Part shown: positions 25,082 to 34,482 of the stretch, in pieces
Layout of the letters: every line of letters starts with the position of its first letter
Numbering within the stretch: position 1 is the first letter of the stretch
Made by a program: the position numbers and the translations under genes
Source of the DNA: Billgrantia kenyensis
GTDB lineage: Bacteria; Pseudomonadota; Gammaproteobacteria; Pseudomonadales; Halomonadaceae
Length of the DNA: 64,000 nt
Direction of reading: 5' to 3'
NCBI RefSeq assembly: GCF_013697085.1
Contig: NZ_JACEFT010000001.1
Span: 434,001-498,000 of the forward strand
Notes under the pieces: generated by a model
Database searches by the model: none
What the model saw: the letters and a program-made list of their open reading frames with translations, nothing else
Told to the model about the DNA's origin: nothing

Positions 25082-26157
25082 GGTGATTCCTCGTCGCTAC
25101 GACCGCTCTTCTCGTCGTCGTACAGGGTGCTTCGCTTGTAACGCTCGTTGAGCTCCCGCAAGAGTACCATGATCACGGCAGCCGCCGGCAGCGCCAGCAG
25201 GACCCCGGTAAAGCCGAACAGGTTCCCCCCCGCCAGCACGGAGAAAATCACCGCTACCGGATGCAGTCCGATGCGATCGCCCAGCAGCTTGGGCTGCAGC
25301 AAGACACTTTCGATGATCTGTCCCACCGTGAAGACGATGACCACACCAAGCAGTGCCAGCAGGGTGCCGAACTGGAAGAAAGCCACGATCAGCGCCACGC
25401 TGATGCCGACGATGAAGCCAAGAAACGGCACGATGCTGGCCAGTCCGGCTACCATGCCGATCAACAGGCCGAAGCGAACGCCCATCAAGGTCAGGCCGAT
25501 TGCATAGATGGCCCCGAGGGTAAGCATGACCAGCAGCTGCCCCCGCAGGAAGGCTGACAACACCTCATCGCAGCGCTTGGTCAGCCGTACAGCATCGGGC
25601 TCCCAGCGACGCGGTAACATGTTGCGCAGGTTGACCAGCAGGCGGTCCCAGTCGAGCAGCAGATAGAAGGTCACCACCGGGATCAGGGCAAAGTAGGTCA
25701 CCCAGGCCAGGAAAGCGGCGCCGGAACGTCCCACTTGCCCCAGGAACTGGGCCAGGTAGCCACCGGCATCCTGCCAGTGCTCGGCCAGGGTCTGCTGCAG
25801 GTCATCGAGATCGGCGGCCACGTCGAGGCCGGTCCAGCCGCGAATCTGCGGGGCGAGCACGGTCTCCACCCAGGCGAAGATGCCAGGAACCATCATCCCG
25901 AACTGGCGTACCTGCTGCGCTGCCAACGGGATGAGCACCAGCAGAGCCACCCCCAGGACCAGGGTCAGGATAAGGAAGACACCACACACCGCCAGCGTGC
26001 GGGACAGCCCCATGCGCTGCAGCCGGTTGGCCAGGGGATCACTCAGATAGGCCAGTATCATGCCGGCGATGAACGGCATCAGCATCGTTTCCAATTGGAA
26101 CAGCAGCCAAATCAAGGCCACCGCTCCAATGAGTATCCACCACTCTCTACGCATCAC
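25078..26157 (-). CDS. AI-2E transporter-family permease (PerM-like)
   Basis: 359-residue membrane protein of the AI-2 exporter superfamily (UPF0118), with about eight spans. N-terminal WILIGAVALIWLLFQLETMLMPFIAGMILAYLSDPLANRL (two spans), and the family hallmark PFLGFIVGISVALIVAFFQFG plus a C-terminal GDRIGLHPVAVIFSVLAGG. The substrate is not known; E. coli PerM sits next to purM/purN as here. The divergent purM start is 153 bp away. Confidence 0.9.
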   Translation of the reverse strand: MMRREWWILIGAVALIWLLFQLETMLMPFIAGMILAYLSDPLANRLQRMGLSRTLAVCGVFLILTLVLGVALLVLIPLAAQQVRQFGMMVPGIFAWVETVLAPQIRGWTGLDVAADLDDLQQTLAEHWQDAGGYLAQFLGQVGRSGAAFLAWVTYFALIPVVTFYLLLDWDRLLVNLRNMLPRRWEPDAVRLTKRCDEVLSAFLRGQLLVMLTLGAIYAIGLTLMGVRFGLLIGMVAGLASIVPFLGFIVGISVALIVAFFQFGTLLALLGVVIVFTVGQIIESVLLQPKLLGDRIGLHPVAVIFSVLAGGNLFGFTGVLLALPAAAVIMVLLRELNERYKRSTLYDDEKSGRSDEESP

Positions 26158-26310
26158 ACCTCCCTGCGTCTGACGTTCACGGCGATGCGAGCCGTGCGCC
26201 GTGATGCTACAATTCCGGCCTTATCTTGCCCACTGTCGCGGGCCAGGCGCCCTGCCGTCTCGTGTCAGCCAACGCACCAATGACCGCTTCTTCTACGTAC
26301 AGGACAGGCC

Positions 26311-27387
26311 ATGACCGAATCCACCTCTCCCGATAACGCCAAGGGATCGCTGAGCTACAAGGATGCCGGTGTCGACATCGATGCAGGCAATGCCTTGGTC
26401 GACCGTATCAAGGGCGTTGCCAAGCGCACCATGCGCCCTGAGGTGATGGGCGGGCTGGGCGGATTCGGTGCCCTATGCCAACTTCCTTCCGGCTACCGCG
26501 AGCCTGTGCTCGTCTCAGGTACCGACGGTGTCGGCACCAAGCTGCGCCTGGCCATGGACCTGGGCCGTCATGACACCATTGGTATCGACCTGGTCGCGAT
26601 GTGCGTCAACGATCTGGTCGTAGCCGGCGCCGAGCCGTTGTTCTTCCTCGACTACTATGCCACGGGCAAGCTGGATGTGGACATCGCCACCGATGTAGTT
26701 ACCGGCATCGGCGAGGGCTGCGAGCGGTCCGGCTGCGCCCTGGTGGGTGGCGAAACCGCCGAGATGCCCGGCATGTATGAGGGCAGCGACTACGATCTGG
26801 CCGGCTTCTGTGTCGGCGTGGTGGAGAAATCGGACATCCTAGATGGCAGCAAGGTGGCTCAAGGCGACGTTCTGCTGGGCATCGCTTCCAGCGGCGCCCA
26901 CTCCAATGGCTATTCGTTGATCCGCAAGATCCTCGAGGTAAGCGGCGCGTCGATTGACACTGCCATTGACGGCCAGGCCCTCGGCGACGCCCTGCTTGCC
27001 CCCACTCGCATCTATGTCAAGCCGCTGCTGTCGCTGATCAAGGAGAGTGGCATCGACGTCCATGCACTATCCCATATCACCGGCGGTGGGTTGCTGGAGA
27101 ATGTTCCCCGGGTGCTGCCTGATTCACTTGGCGCACGCATCGACGTGAAGAGCTGGACGCGCCCCGCCCTGTTCGATTGGCTCCAGAAGCAGGGCAACGT
27201 GGCAGAACAGGAGATGTACCGAGTACTCAACTGCGGCATCGGTATGGTCGTGGTGGTACCCGCGGCGCAGGCTGACCAGGCACGCGCCCACTTGCAGGCC
27301 CAAGGCGAGACGGTCTATCGCATCGGCGAGATCGTTGCTCGCAACGAAGGCGACGAAGCGGTCCGCCTGGAGAACCTCGAGGCATGA
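26311..27387 (+). CDS. purM: Phosphoribosylformylglycinamidine cyclo-ligase PurM
   Basis: AIR synthetase, fifth step of de novo purine synthesis. 358 residues with [72 protein letters not shown] and the late [16 protein letters not shown]. Forms an operon with purN through a 4-bp overlap. Confidence 0.97.
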   Translation: MTESTSPDNAKGSLSYKDAGVDIDAGNALVDRIKGVAKRTMRPEVMGGLGGFGALCQLPSGYREPVLVSGTDGVGTKLRLAMDLGRHDTIGIDLVAMCVNDLVVAGAEPLFFLDYYATGKLDVDIATDVVTGIGEGCERSGCALVGGETAEMPGMYEGSDYDLAGFCVGVVEKSDILDGSKVAQGDVLLGIASSGAHSNGYSLIRKILEVSGASIDTAIDGQALGDALLAPTRIYVKPLLSLIKESGIDVHALSHITGGGLLENVPRVLPDSLGARIDVKSWTRPALFDWLQKQGNVAEQEMYRVLNCGIGMVVVVPAAQADQARAHLQAQGETVYRIGEIVARNEGDEAVRLENLEA

Positions 27388-28124
27388 GCGACACCTACGC
27401 CAGCGACACCCTCAACGAACTGACGCCGGAACCAGCCGATGTACGCCGGGTCGTGGTACTCATCTCGGGCAACGGGAGCAACCTGCAGGCGCTGATCGAC
27501 GAGCAGACCCACGACCGGCTGGGAGGCGAGATCGTCGCCGTGATCTCCAACGTGGCGGATGCCTACGGTCTTCAGCGCGCCCGTGACGCGGGAATCGACG
27601 CTGTGGTACTGCCGCACGGCGAGTACGACAGCCGCGAGGCCTACGACGGTGCCCTGATCAAGGTGATCGAGCGCCATGAGCCGGACCTCGTGGTGCTGGC
27701 CGGTTTCATGCGCATCTTGAGCTCTCGCTTCGTGCAGCGTTTCCACGGCCGAATGCTCAACATTCACCCCTCCCTGCTGCCCGCCTACCGCGGACTGAAT
27801 ACCCATGCCAAGGCGCTAGCCGACGGCGTGGCCGAGCATGGCTGCAGCGTGCATTTCGTCACCGAGGAGCTCGACGGCGGTCCGGTTGCGATCCAGGCCG
27901 TGGTAGCGATTAACGAGGGTGAGAGCGAAGCCAGCCTGAAGGAGAAGGTGCACGCCCGCGAGCACCTGATCTATCCCATCGCGGTGAAGTGGTTCCTTGA
28001 GGGGCGCCTGCGCCTGGACGGCGACGCCGCAGTGCTCGACGGCACCCCGCTGCCGCCCCAGGGCCTACGCCTCTCCCACGCCGACGCCGCCGAAGAGCTG
28101 GACGAAGACCTCGGCGACGTATGA
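27384..28124 (+). CDS. purN: Phosphoribosylglycinamide formyltransferase PurN
   Basis: Transfers formyl from 10-formyl-THF to [19 protein letters not shown] binds the phosphate; the catalytic Asn/His/Asp are in [14 protein letters not shown] and [10 protein letters not shown]. 246 residues, longer than the ~212 of E. coli, with a ~20-residue N-terminal lead and an acidic C-terminal tail ([12 protein letters not shown]) that would suit a salt-adapted cytoplasm. Starts at ATGA overlapping purM. Confidence 0.96.
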   Translation: MSDTYASDTLNELTPEPADVRRVVVLISGNGSNLQALIDEQTHDRLGGEIVAVISNVADAYGLQRARDAGIDAVVLPHGEYDSREAYDGALIKVIERHEPDLVVLAGFMRILSSRFVQRFHGRMLNIHPSLLPAYRGLNTHAKALADGVAEHGCSVHFVTEELDGGPVAIQAVVAINEGESEASLKEKVHAREHLIYPIAVKWFLEGRLRLDGDAAVLDGTPLPPQGLRLSHADAAEELDEDLGDV

Positions 28125-28153
28125 TAGGTGAAACTGAATAAGGAACCTGTACA

Positions 28154-28293
28154 GAAAGCCGGCGATTTATGTCGCGAGCGATGACATGCTGATCGCCGCC
28201 GGAGCGCAAAAACCGGAGTGTAGCCTGCTACATGAGGATTTTGAGCACCGCCGGCGGTCAGAAGGTCGAGCGCAGCAATAAATCGGCGCTTTC
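28154..28293. repeat. 140-bp long imperfect inverted repeat between purN and dcd
   Basis: The ends match as inverted repeats: GAAAGCCGGCGATTTAT on the left, and GAAAGCGCCGATTTAT when the right end is read in reverse. Pairing continues inward, e.g. GATCGCCGCCGGAG with the GC-rich CGCCGGCGGTC, and CAAAAACCGGAGTGTAGC with GCTACATGAGGATTTTG, closing on a 3-nt loop (CTG near 28224). The whole element folds into one imperfect hairpin. It ends exactly one base before the dcd stop codon and begins 30 bp after purN. It may be a MITE-like or REP-like element and/or a terminator for the convergent genes. Confidence 0.75.
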
Positions 28294-28860
28294 TCAGGTG
28301 CGGGGCAAAGTCACTCCCCTCTGCCCCATATACTTGCCACCACGATCCTTGTAGGAGGTCTCGCACACCTCGTCCGACTCCAGGAACAGCATCTGCGCCA
28401 CGCCCTCGTTGGCGTAGATCTTGGCCGGCAGGTTGGTGGTATTGGAGAACTCCAGGGTCACGTGCCCTTCCCACTCCGGCTCCAGCGGCGTCACGTTGAC
28501 GATGATGCCGCAGCGAGCGTAGGTCGACTTGCCCAGGCAGATGGTCAGTACGCTGCGCGGGATACGGAAATACTCCACGGTGCGCGCCAAGGCAAAGGAG
28601 TTGGGCGGGATCACGCAGACATCGCCCTTGATATCGACGAAGCTCTTTTCGTCGAAGGCCTTGGGATCGACCACCGCGGAGTGAATGTTGGTGAACACCT
28701 TGAACTCGTCGGCACAGCGTACGTCGTAGCCGTAGCTGGACGTGCCGTAGGAGATCACCCGTTGATCGTTCACGTAACGCACCTGGTCGGCTTCGAAGGG
28801 TTCGATCATGCCTTCCCGCTCGGCCATGCGGCGGATCCAACTATCGGGCTTGATGCTCAT
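28294..28860 (-). CDS. dcd: dCTP deaminase
   Basis: Deaminates dCTP to dUTP, the main route to dTTP in Gammaproteobacteria. 188 residues with [20 protein letters not shown], the active-site block [34 protein letters not shown] and [16 protein letters not shown]. Normal length. The long inverted repeat abuts its stop. Confidence 0.97.
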   Translation of the reverse strand: MSIKPDSWIRRMAEREGMIEPFEADQVRYVNDQRVISYGTSSYGYDVRCADEFKVFTNIHSAVVDPKAFDEKSFVDIKGDVCVIPPNSFALARTVEYFRIPRSVLTICLGKSTYARCGIIVNVTPLEPEWEGHVTLEFSNTTNLPAKIYANEGVAQMLFLESDEVCETSYKDRGGKYMGQRGVTLPRT

Positions 28861-28967
28861 GGGACGTCCTGAGAGGTTATGCCGAAGAATGAAGTAGGGC
28901 CGCTATCATAGCGGCCCTAGATGCACTCGTCACGACCCGCAACCAACGGGCCGAACCCTCGGCTGAC

Positions 28968-29774
28968 TCAGTCGCTGAAGGAGATACTCGGCCCGCCACC
29001 CTCTGGCTGCTCACCGAGCTGTTCGGCGATCTGGCGAGCCATGTCACGGAAGGTGCCCGTCACCTCGCCTTCTGGCTCGGCAATGACGGTCGGCCGTCCG
29101 CTGTCCGCCTGTTCGCGGATCGACAGGGTCAGCGGCAGCCTGCCCAGCACACGAGCGTCATATTCAGCGGCGATCCGCTCGCCGCCGCCTTCGCCGAAGA
29201 TCGGTTCGGCGTGACCGCACTGGGAGCACACATGCAGGCTCATGTTCTCGACGACGCCCAGCACCGGCACGTTGACCTTGCGGAACATCTCGATACCCTT
29301 GCGCGCATCGAGCAGGGCGATGTCCTGAGGCGTGGTCACGATGACCGCCCCATCCACCGGAACCTTCTGCGCCAGCGTCAGCTGGATGTCGCCGGTGCCC
29401 GGAGGCATGTCAATGAACAGCACGTCGACATCCTGCCACGCCGTCTGCGTCAATAGCTGCTGAAAGGCCCCCGCTACCATCGGGCCGCGCCAGACCATGG
29501 GCTCGCGAGTATCGACCATGAAGGCCATCGACATGGCCTGTACCCCGTGCGACTCGAGTGGCTTGAACTTGTTTTCCCCGGCCTGCTGTGGCCGCACGCC
29601 CTCCGGCACACCCAGCATCTGGGCCTGGCTGGGGCCGTGGATGTCGGCATCCAGAATACCAACCCGGTACCCCTCGGCCGCCATGGCCAGCGCCAGGTTG
29701 ACGGTGACGGTGGATTTGCCCACCCCACCCTTGCCGGATGCCACGGCCACGATATGCTTGACCCCCTCGATCAC
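28968..29774 (-). CDS. apbC: Mrp/ApbC-family iron-sulfur carrier ATPase
   Basis: P-loop ATPase that carries and transfers Fe-S clusters. From the GTG at 29774 (GAGGAG upstream, spacing 7) it has 268 residues: HIVAVASGKGGVGKSTVTVNLA (deviant Walker A; read in part), DADIHGPSQAQMLGV, IDMPPGTGDIQLTL, and the CSQCG cluster-binding Cys pair. The N-terminal DUF59 domain of longer Mrp proteins is absent. A longer open frame upstream to 29909 lacks any family match and begins inside a hairpin. Next to dcd, as in many relatives. Confidence 0.92.
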   Translation of the reverse strand: MIEGVKHIVAVASGKGGVGKSTVTVNLALAMAAEGYRVGILDADIHGPSQAQMLGVPEGVRPQQAGENKFKPLESHGVQAMSMAFMVDTREPMVWRGPMVAGAFQQLLTQTAWQDVDVLFIDMPPGTGDIQLTLAQKVPVDGAVIVTTPQDIALLDARKGIEMFRKVNVPVLGVVENMSLHVCSQCGHAEPIFGEGGGERIAAEYDARVLGRLPLTLSIREQADSGRPTVIAEPEGEVTGTFRDMARQIAEQLGEQPEGGGPSISFSD

Positions 29775-29879
29775 GACTGACTCCTCGTATTGCTGGGCTG
29801 TTACGCCGCCTTGGCTTGCCAAACAGGAGTATAACGCTCCATCGGCATCGCAGCAGACACCATTGTACGGTCCTTGAAC

Positions 29880-29913
29880 GGCATTGCGGCGAGCCGAGGC
29901 CCGCCGCAATGCC
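29880..29913. terminator. GC-rich hairpin between apbC and the coiled-coil gene
   Basis: A 12-bp perfect stem (GGCATTGCGGCG with CGCCGCAATGCC) with a 10-nt loop, 15 bp past the coiled-coil gene stop. No T run follows, so termination is less certain than a stabilising role. Confidence 0.5.
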
Positions 29914-29927
29914 AGCCAAGCAGATAA

Positions 29928-31043
29928 TCAGCCGCGCTCGACGGCCTCTTCGTCCTCGGCCTCTTCGTCCTCGGCCTCTTCATCCTCGGCCTCTTCCTGC
30001 TGCTGATCCTCCTCCTGTTCTTGCTGCTGTTGCTGGGCCGGCGCACCGCGCAACTCGAGGTCAGTCAGCGCATCACGCCACTGCGCCAATTGCTCCTCGA
30101 GCTGCTGCAGTTGCTGCTGCCGGCGGTCGACCTGTGCTTCGACCTGCTGGAGCTCATTGCGCCCCGCCTCGATCTGCTGGGCCAGGTCCGCGTGCTCCTC
30201 CTGCAGTGCCTCGATATCGGACATGGCGGCATCACGTTCGTCACGAATTTCGCCGACTTCGCGCTCGACCTCGCCACGCCAGGCCTCGAGAGCCTCGATA
30301 TCGTTCTCCAGGGCTTCCAGAGTCTGTTGACGCTCCTCGATGGCTTCACTCAGAGTATCGAGCTGCTCTTGCGCACCCTCGGCCTCTTCACGCTTCTGGC
30401 CCAGCTCATCGGCTAACTGCTCGAGCTCGGCTTCGGCCTGCTGGCGCGCTTCGTCCGCCTGCTGGCGCTCGTCTTCAGCAGCCTGGCGAGCCTCCTCGGC
30501 TTCCTGACGCGCTCTCTCCGCGTCCTGACGGGCCGCATCGGCATCGCCGCGGGCTTCTTCCACAGCCTCATACTCTTCGCGAAGAGCTGTCATGCTCTCC
30601 TCCATCTCGGCCTGTTCGCTGCGGCGAGCCTCGATGTCGCTTTCCAGCTCAGCCTGCCGCTCCTGGAGCTGCTCGATGCGATCGGATGCAGCATCGGCTT
30701 CGGCCTCCAGGCGCTCAACCTCATCGCGAGCGGCTTGCTGTTCCTCGGCCTGGGCCGCTTCCGTTGACTGCCGCTCTTCCTCGAGCGTGGCCAGCTGAGC
30801 CTGGAGAGACTCCATGTCTTCTCCGGCCTGGTCCCGTTCGTCCAGTTCCTGCCTCAGCCCCTCGTAATCGGCTTGCAGCGACGCCAGCTGCGACTCCAGG
30901 GCAGCGCTGCGTTCGCGGTGATCCCCGGCATTGTTATGCGCAAAAATGGCCCAGATGATCGCCAGGACCGCCACGGCCACCAAGGCCATGACGCGTCTAT
31001 CCTTGAACAGAGGTGTATCGGGCTTCTCGGGTGTCTCCGGCAT
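29928..31043 (-). CDS. Membrane-anchored coiled-coil protein with Gln-rich and acidic-repeat tail
   Basis: 371 residues from the ATG at 31043, which has AGGAGGG 8 bases upstream (an ATG two codons earlier is too close to it). One span near residues 18-36 (VMALVAVAVLAIIWAIFAH) is followed by about 280 residues of coiled coil, very rich in Glu, Gln, Ala and Arg (ARQDAERARQEAEEARQAAE), then a QQQQQEQEEDQQQ run and EAEDEEAEDEE repeats coded by 15-bp tandem units. No known domain. It could be a periplasmic or cytoplasmic spacer or scaffold. Low-complexity similarity to myosin-like or TolA-like proteins should not be taken as function. Confidence 0.75.
   Translation of the reverse strand: MPETPEKPDTPLFKDRRVMALVAVAVLAIIWAIFAHNNAGDHRERSAALESQLASLQADYEGLRQELDERDQAGEDMESLQAQLATLEEERQSTEAAQAEEQQAARDEVERLEAEADAASDRIEQLQERQAELESDIEARRSEQAEMEESMTALREEYEAVEEARGDADAARQDAERARQEAEEARQAAEDERQQADEARQQAEAELEQLADELGQKREEAEGAQEQLDTLSEAIEERQQTLEALENDIEALEAWRGEVEREVGEIRDERDAAMSDIEALQEEHADLAQQIEAGRNELQQVEAQVDRRQQQLQQLEEQLAQWRDALTDLELRGAPAQQQQQEQEEDQQQEEAEDEEAEDEEAEDEEAVERG
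29943..29997. repeat. 15-bp in-frame tandem repeat in the coiled-coil gene
   Basis: The unit GGCCTCTTCGTCCTC appears at 29943, 29958 and (one change) 29973, with a partial fourth to 29997. It encodes the EDEEA repeat of the acidic tail. As the unit is a multiple of three, copy changes would not shift the frame. Confidence 0.8.
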
Positions 31044-31193
31044 GAGCATGACCCTCCTGATGGTCCATGGTAGGCCTCCACTCTCGAGCGAAGGCCGATT
31101 AAGGTTCCTGTCTCAGCATACATAGCGATACCGAGCGGTGAAAGGAATCGTCAAAATGTCCGCTCGCAGGACTCGCCAAGCGCAACTACTCGA

Positions 31194-31793
31194 TCAGGGC
31201 GCATCGATGCGCCAGTTCGACAGCCATGGGGAGCCGCTGATCTCAACGTCCAGATCACGCAGCCAATGCGCCACGATCAGGTTGGATTGGTGGAGCGCCG
31301 AATAGCGCCGCGGGTAGGGTACGAACTCGAGTCCGAATTCATCGCTTGCCACCGGCTCGCCTCGTGAATCCTCGAAGTGAGCGTCGAGCCGGCTGCGCAA
31401 TGCACCAACCCTCGCCGCCTCGGCATGCAGGGGATACACCGCAACAAGCCCCTCCGGAGCAAGCCGGGAAAACTCCCGGGGATGGTCGATCTCGGGGTGC
31501 ACCCCCCGGCCCAGGCCCGCCTCGGTAGGCCAGAGCATGGCAGAGACTCCGGCGAGGAAGTGACGCTCGCCCTCAACGTACCAGCGCCACTCGCCATAGC
31601 TGTATCTCACGACACCCGATGACTCTCCCGGCAATACCAAGCTGGCGTGTCGTCCATGGTCGAGCAGAAAGACCTCGACAGGCTGTGCCAGCGCGGCAGG
31701 TTCCGGCGCTGCCACTCGGCCGACACAGCCTGTCAACAGCAGGGCGAATACCGCGATGCCAAGGCCGCGTGACAGGTCACGATGTAGAGTCAT
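31194..31793 (-). CDS. Lipoprotein, possible DUF2459-like
   Basis: 199 residues from the ATG at 31793 (GGAG upstream). Lipobox LLTGC with Cys23. The mature part opens VEVFLLDHGRHASLVLP and has VVRYSYGEWRWYVEGERH and LHQSNLIVAHWLRDLDVEI; the DHG.H...VLP and YG.W.WY pattern recalls the DUF2459 family. Members of that family are often reported near urease genes, and a urease cluster lies 8 kb away, but the link here is weak. Function unknown. Confidence 0.65.
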   Translation of the reverse strand: MTLHRDLSRGLGIAVFALLLTGCVGRVAAPEPAALAQPVEVFLLDHGRHASLVLPGESSGVVRYSYGEWRWYVEGERHFLAGVSAMLWPTEAGLGRGVHPEIDHPREFSRLAPEGLVAVYPLHAEAARVGALRSRLDAHFEDSRGEPVASDEFGLEFVPYPRRYSALHQSNLIVAHWLRDLDVEISGSPWLSNWRIDAP

Positions 31794-31874
31794 TCCCCAC
31801 TTGCTCCTTAGCCATCGCTGCTGGGAAAGTCCCATGCGGATTGCCGGCAGTTCACCCTGGTGTGCGAGTTACGG

Positions 31875-31949
31875 TCAACGCAACCCCAGCATGGACAGGA
31901 TGAAGAGCACCACTACGACCAGGCCAACGATATAAATGATATTGTGCAT
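31875..31949 (-). CDS. 24-residue single-span membrane microprotein
   Basis: Translation from the ATG at 31949 gives a 24-residue peptide that is nearly all membrane span (IIYIVGLVVVVLFILSMLG) with a terminal Leu-Arg. A strong AAGGAG Shine-Dalgarno lies 7 bases upstream. The longer frame starting at 32108 has none of these marks and overlaps the yihY leader. Small hydrophobic peptides of this type are often missed by gene finders; similar ones act as regulators of membrane proteins or as toxins, but I assign no role. Confidence 0.65.
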   Translation of the reverse strand: MHNIIYIVGLVVVVLFILSMLGLR

Positions 31950-32125
31950 ACAGCTCTCCTTGCTGTGGTCAGGGAATGAAGAGGGCGACCAAAAGGCCTC
32001 CTCCAGCTCCAGTGTAGCGAACATGCGGCATACGGCCAGCGAAGCGGCATGCTTGCGGAGGCCAGCCGGGGCGAATAGCTTACAAAGCAGGATCGTCCCA
32101 GTCGGCACAAGGAGCCACGCTCGCC

Positions 32126-33049
32126 ATGTTACAGGTACGCAAGTCGCAGCGTGTCATGTTCGTGCTGTTACCCCGCACGGGAGCCTTCCTCTGGCGCGTG
32201 CTGGCCAATTTCATGCGCAATCGCGGCATCCTGCTGGCGGGTGGGGTGGGCTACAATATCCTGCTATCGATCGTACCGCTGTTCGCCCTCCTGGCGGTCC
32301 TGTTGACTCAGATAGTCGACGAGGCGGTGCTGCTAGAGGTGCTGCGCGTGCAGGTCGACCACCTGGCGCCGGCTCATGCCGAGGGGCTGATGGAGGCGGT
32401 GAGTACCCTGCTGGCCTCGCGAGACGTGATCGGCCTGTTCGGCATCCTGGTGCTGCTGGTGTTCAGCTCCTTCGCCTTCCGCATGCTCGAGGATGCGCTG
32501 GCGATCATCTTCCATGCCCCCGAGGCGCACCAGAAGCGCAGCGTTTGGGTCTCGGTGCTGCTGCCCTACCTGTTCATGCTGGTGCTGGGCGCGGGATTGG
32601 CAGCCCTGACCCTGATGGCAACCCTGGCCGAGGCGATCGGTACGCTCTGGCGAGCAGTGCTGGGACGTGATATGCCCCTCGCCGGCCTTTCCGATCCCCT
32701 GCTCAATCTGTTCAGCTTCATCGGCGTCTTCCTGCTGTTCAGCGCCATCTACAAGGTGCTTCCGGTGGTCAAGGTCCAACTGAGGCGTGCGGTGGTGGGC
32801 GGATTGGTTGCGGCACTGCTGTGGGAAGGCGTGCGCTTTCTGCTGATGTTCTACTTCGACACTATCTCGCTGGTCAATGTGGTCTACGGCTCGATTGCCA
32901 CGATCATCGTGGTACTGCTGACCCTTGAGGTCGGCGCAATCATTCTGTTGCTAGGGGCACAGGTCATCGCTGATCTTGAGCATAACGCTCGCCGGGGCCT
33001 GCCCTGGTACGTCGACCCACGCCGGGAGCCCATTACGCATGTCGACTAG
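32126..33049 (+). CDS. YihY/BrkB-family inner-membrane protein
   Basis: 307 residues with about six spans. Family hallmarks: ILLAGGVGYNILLSIVPLFALLAVLL near the N-terminus (read in part), FRMLEDALAIIF, and the C-terminal VYGSIATIIVVLLTLEVGAIILLLGAQV. Once called RNase BN in error; now an uncharacterised YihY/UPF0761 membrane family. AAGGAG lies about 11 bases before the ATG. Convergent with the GT2 operon. Confidence 0.88.
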   Translation: MLQVRKSQRVMFVLLPRTGAFLWRVLANFMRNRGILLAGGVGYNILLSIVPLFALLAVLLTQIVDEAVLLEVLRVQVDHLAPAHAEGLMEAVSTLLASRDVIGLFGILVLLVFSSFAFRMLEDALAIIFHAPEAHQKRSVWVSVLLPYLFMLVLGAGLAALTLMATLAEAIGTLWRAVLGRDMPLAGLSDPLLNLFSFIGVFLLFSAIYKVLPVVKVQLRRAVVGGLVAALLWEGVRFLLMFYFDTISLVNVVYGSIATIIVVLLTLEVGAIILLLGAQVIADLEHNARRGLPWYVDPRREPITHVD

Positions 33050-33071
33050 GAGCGGATGTTACTAGCCCGCC

Positions 33072-34472
33072 TCATTGCCCCCACTGCCCGCTGCGCTTCA
33101 TTACGCCCCACTGGTGCTTGCGCCGGGCAAACCACTGCCACAACCCGCGACAGCGCCACAGCGTGTTGAGCTGCCGATAGCCGAAATTCTCCAGCACCGC
33201 GACGAGGAACAGCCTCAGCATGTCGCGGCGGCGCTGATAGACACGAAACGACAGCGTTTCCAGCAGCAGGCCGTTTACCGACAGCAGGATACCCATGCCG
33301 ATGGCCACCAGCAGGAACACGATGAGAGCCACCGGCGAGATGAGGCCCATGGTGAATCCGCCGAGCATGAAGGCGTAGCCCGCCAGCTCCACCAGCGGAC
33401 CCAGCCACTCGAAGATGGTCATGAAAGGCCAGGCCAGACGCCCGGGTGCCCCGCCTCGCCGCCCGAATGCCAGCCACGCATGGCGACTCAGGCTTTCCGC
33501 CAGCCCGCGCTGCCATCGGCTGCGTTGACGCCCCAGCGTGCCCAGGTCCTCGGGAGCTTCGGTCCAGCAGATCGGGTCGGGCAGGTAATGAATACGGTAG
33601 GGAATCTGTTGCTCACGATGGTAGCGGTGAAGTCGCACCACCAGCTCCATGTCTTCGCCTACCGTGGAGATGCTGTAGCCCCCGATCTCGGCAACACGCT
33701 CACGGTCGAACAGCCCGAAGGCCCCTGAAATGATCAGCACTGCGTTGAGCGGAGACCAGCCCAAGCGGCCGAACAGGAAGGCACGCAGGTACTCGACGAT
33801 CTGAAAACGCGCCAGCAGGCTGCCTGGAATCCCCGCCTCGAGCAGAAAGCCGCCGCGCACGGTCGAACCGTTGGCGATACGCACCGTCCCCCCTGCGGCC
33901 ACGGTTCGCTCATCCTCGAGGAACGGCTGCACCACACGCAGCAGACTGTCCCGCTGCAGGATGGAATCGGCATCCACGGCGCAGAACAGCCCGTGGCGGG
34001 CGGCATTGATGCCGGCATTCAGTGCATCTGCCTTGCCGCCATTGGCCTTGTCGATCACTTTCAAGTTGGCGTAACGACGAGAGCGGTAGATCCCCCTCAC
34101 CTCCTGATGCGGCACGTTACGGCGTAGCGGCTCCGGATGCAGCTCGAGCTCGAAGGCCTCGACCAGCACGTCCAGGGTTTCGTCCTTGGAGCCGTCATTG
34201 ACCACCACCAGTTCGAATTCGGGGTATTGCAGCTGGAGCAACGACAGCAGCGAGGTGCGTATGGTGGCTGCCTCGTTGTAGGCCGGCACCAATATCGATA
34301 CGGCGGGCTCGATGCCCAGATAGGGCGCTTGCTCCCCCAGTTCGGCGCGCTGACGCATATAACGCCGCAAGCTCACCATGGACAGTACGTTAAGGGCCAG
34401 ATAGCCGCCGTTGAGCAGCACGAAATAGCCGATGAAGCCGACCTGCACCCACCACACCCAGTCGATGCCCAT
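33072..34472 (-). CDS. Membrane-bound processive glycosyltransferase family 2
   Basis: 466 residues from the ATG at 34472 (GAGGAGG upstream). One N-terminal span (residues 7-30), a cytosolic GT-A domain and about four C-terminal spans (~355-430). All the residues of a processive beta-glycan synthase are present: D93 (NDGSKDE), D167-x-D169 (VDADS), the acceptor-site G272-E-D and Q316-RSRW. So it resembles PgaC, NodC or BcsA and should polymerise a sugar nucleotide at the inner membrane. Last gene of a six-gene operon with a YaiO barrel, which suggests export of the product. No PilZ domain seen. Confidence 0.88.
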   Translation of the reverse strand: MGIDWVWWVQVGFIGYFVLLNGGYLALNVLSMVSLRRYMRQRAELGEQAPYLGIEPAVSILVPAYNEAATIRTSLLSLLQLQYPEFELVVVNDGSKDETLDVLVEAFELELHPEPLRRNVPHQEVRGIYRSRRYANLKVIDKANGGKADALNAGINAARHGLFCAVDADSILQRDSLLRVVQPFLEDERTVAAGGTVRIANGSTVRGGFLLEAGIPGSLLARFQIVEYLRAFLFGRLGWSPLNAVLIISGAFGLFDRERVAEIGGYSISTVGEDMELVVRLHRYHREQQIPYRIHYLPDPICWTEAPEDLGTLGRQRSRWQRGLAESLSRHAWLAFGRRGGAPGRLAWPFMTIFEWLGPLVELAGYAFMLGGFTMGLISPVALIVFLLVAIGMGILLSVNGLLLETLSFRVYQRRRDMLRLFLVAVLENFGYRQLNTLWRCRGLWQWFARRKHQWGVMKRSGQWGQ

Positions 34473-34482
34473 GGTTGCCTCC

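Noticed and set aside
29775..29909. Longer start for apbC
   Set aside because: The added 45 residues have no family match and the frame would begin in a hairpin; the GTG at 29774 has a good ribosome binding site.
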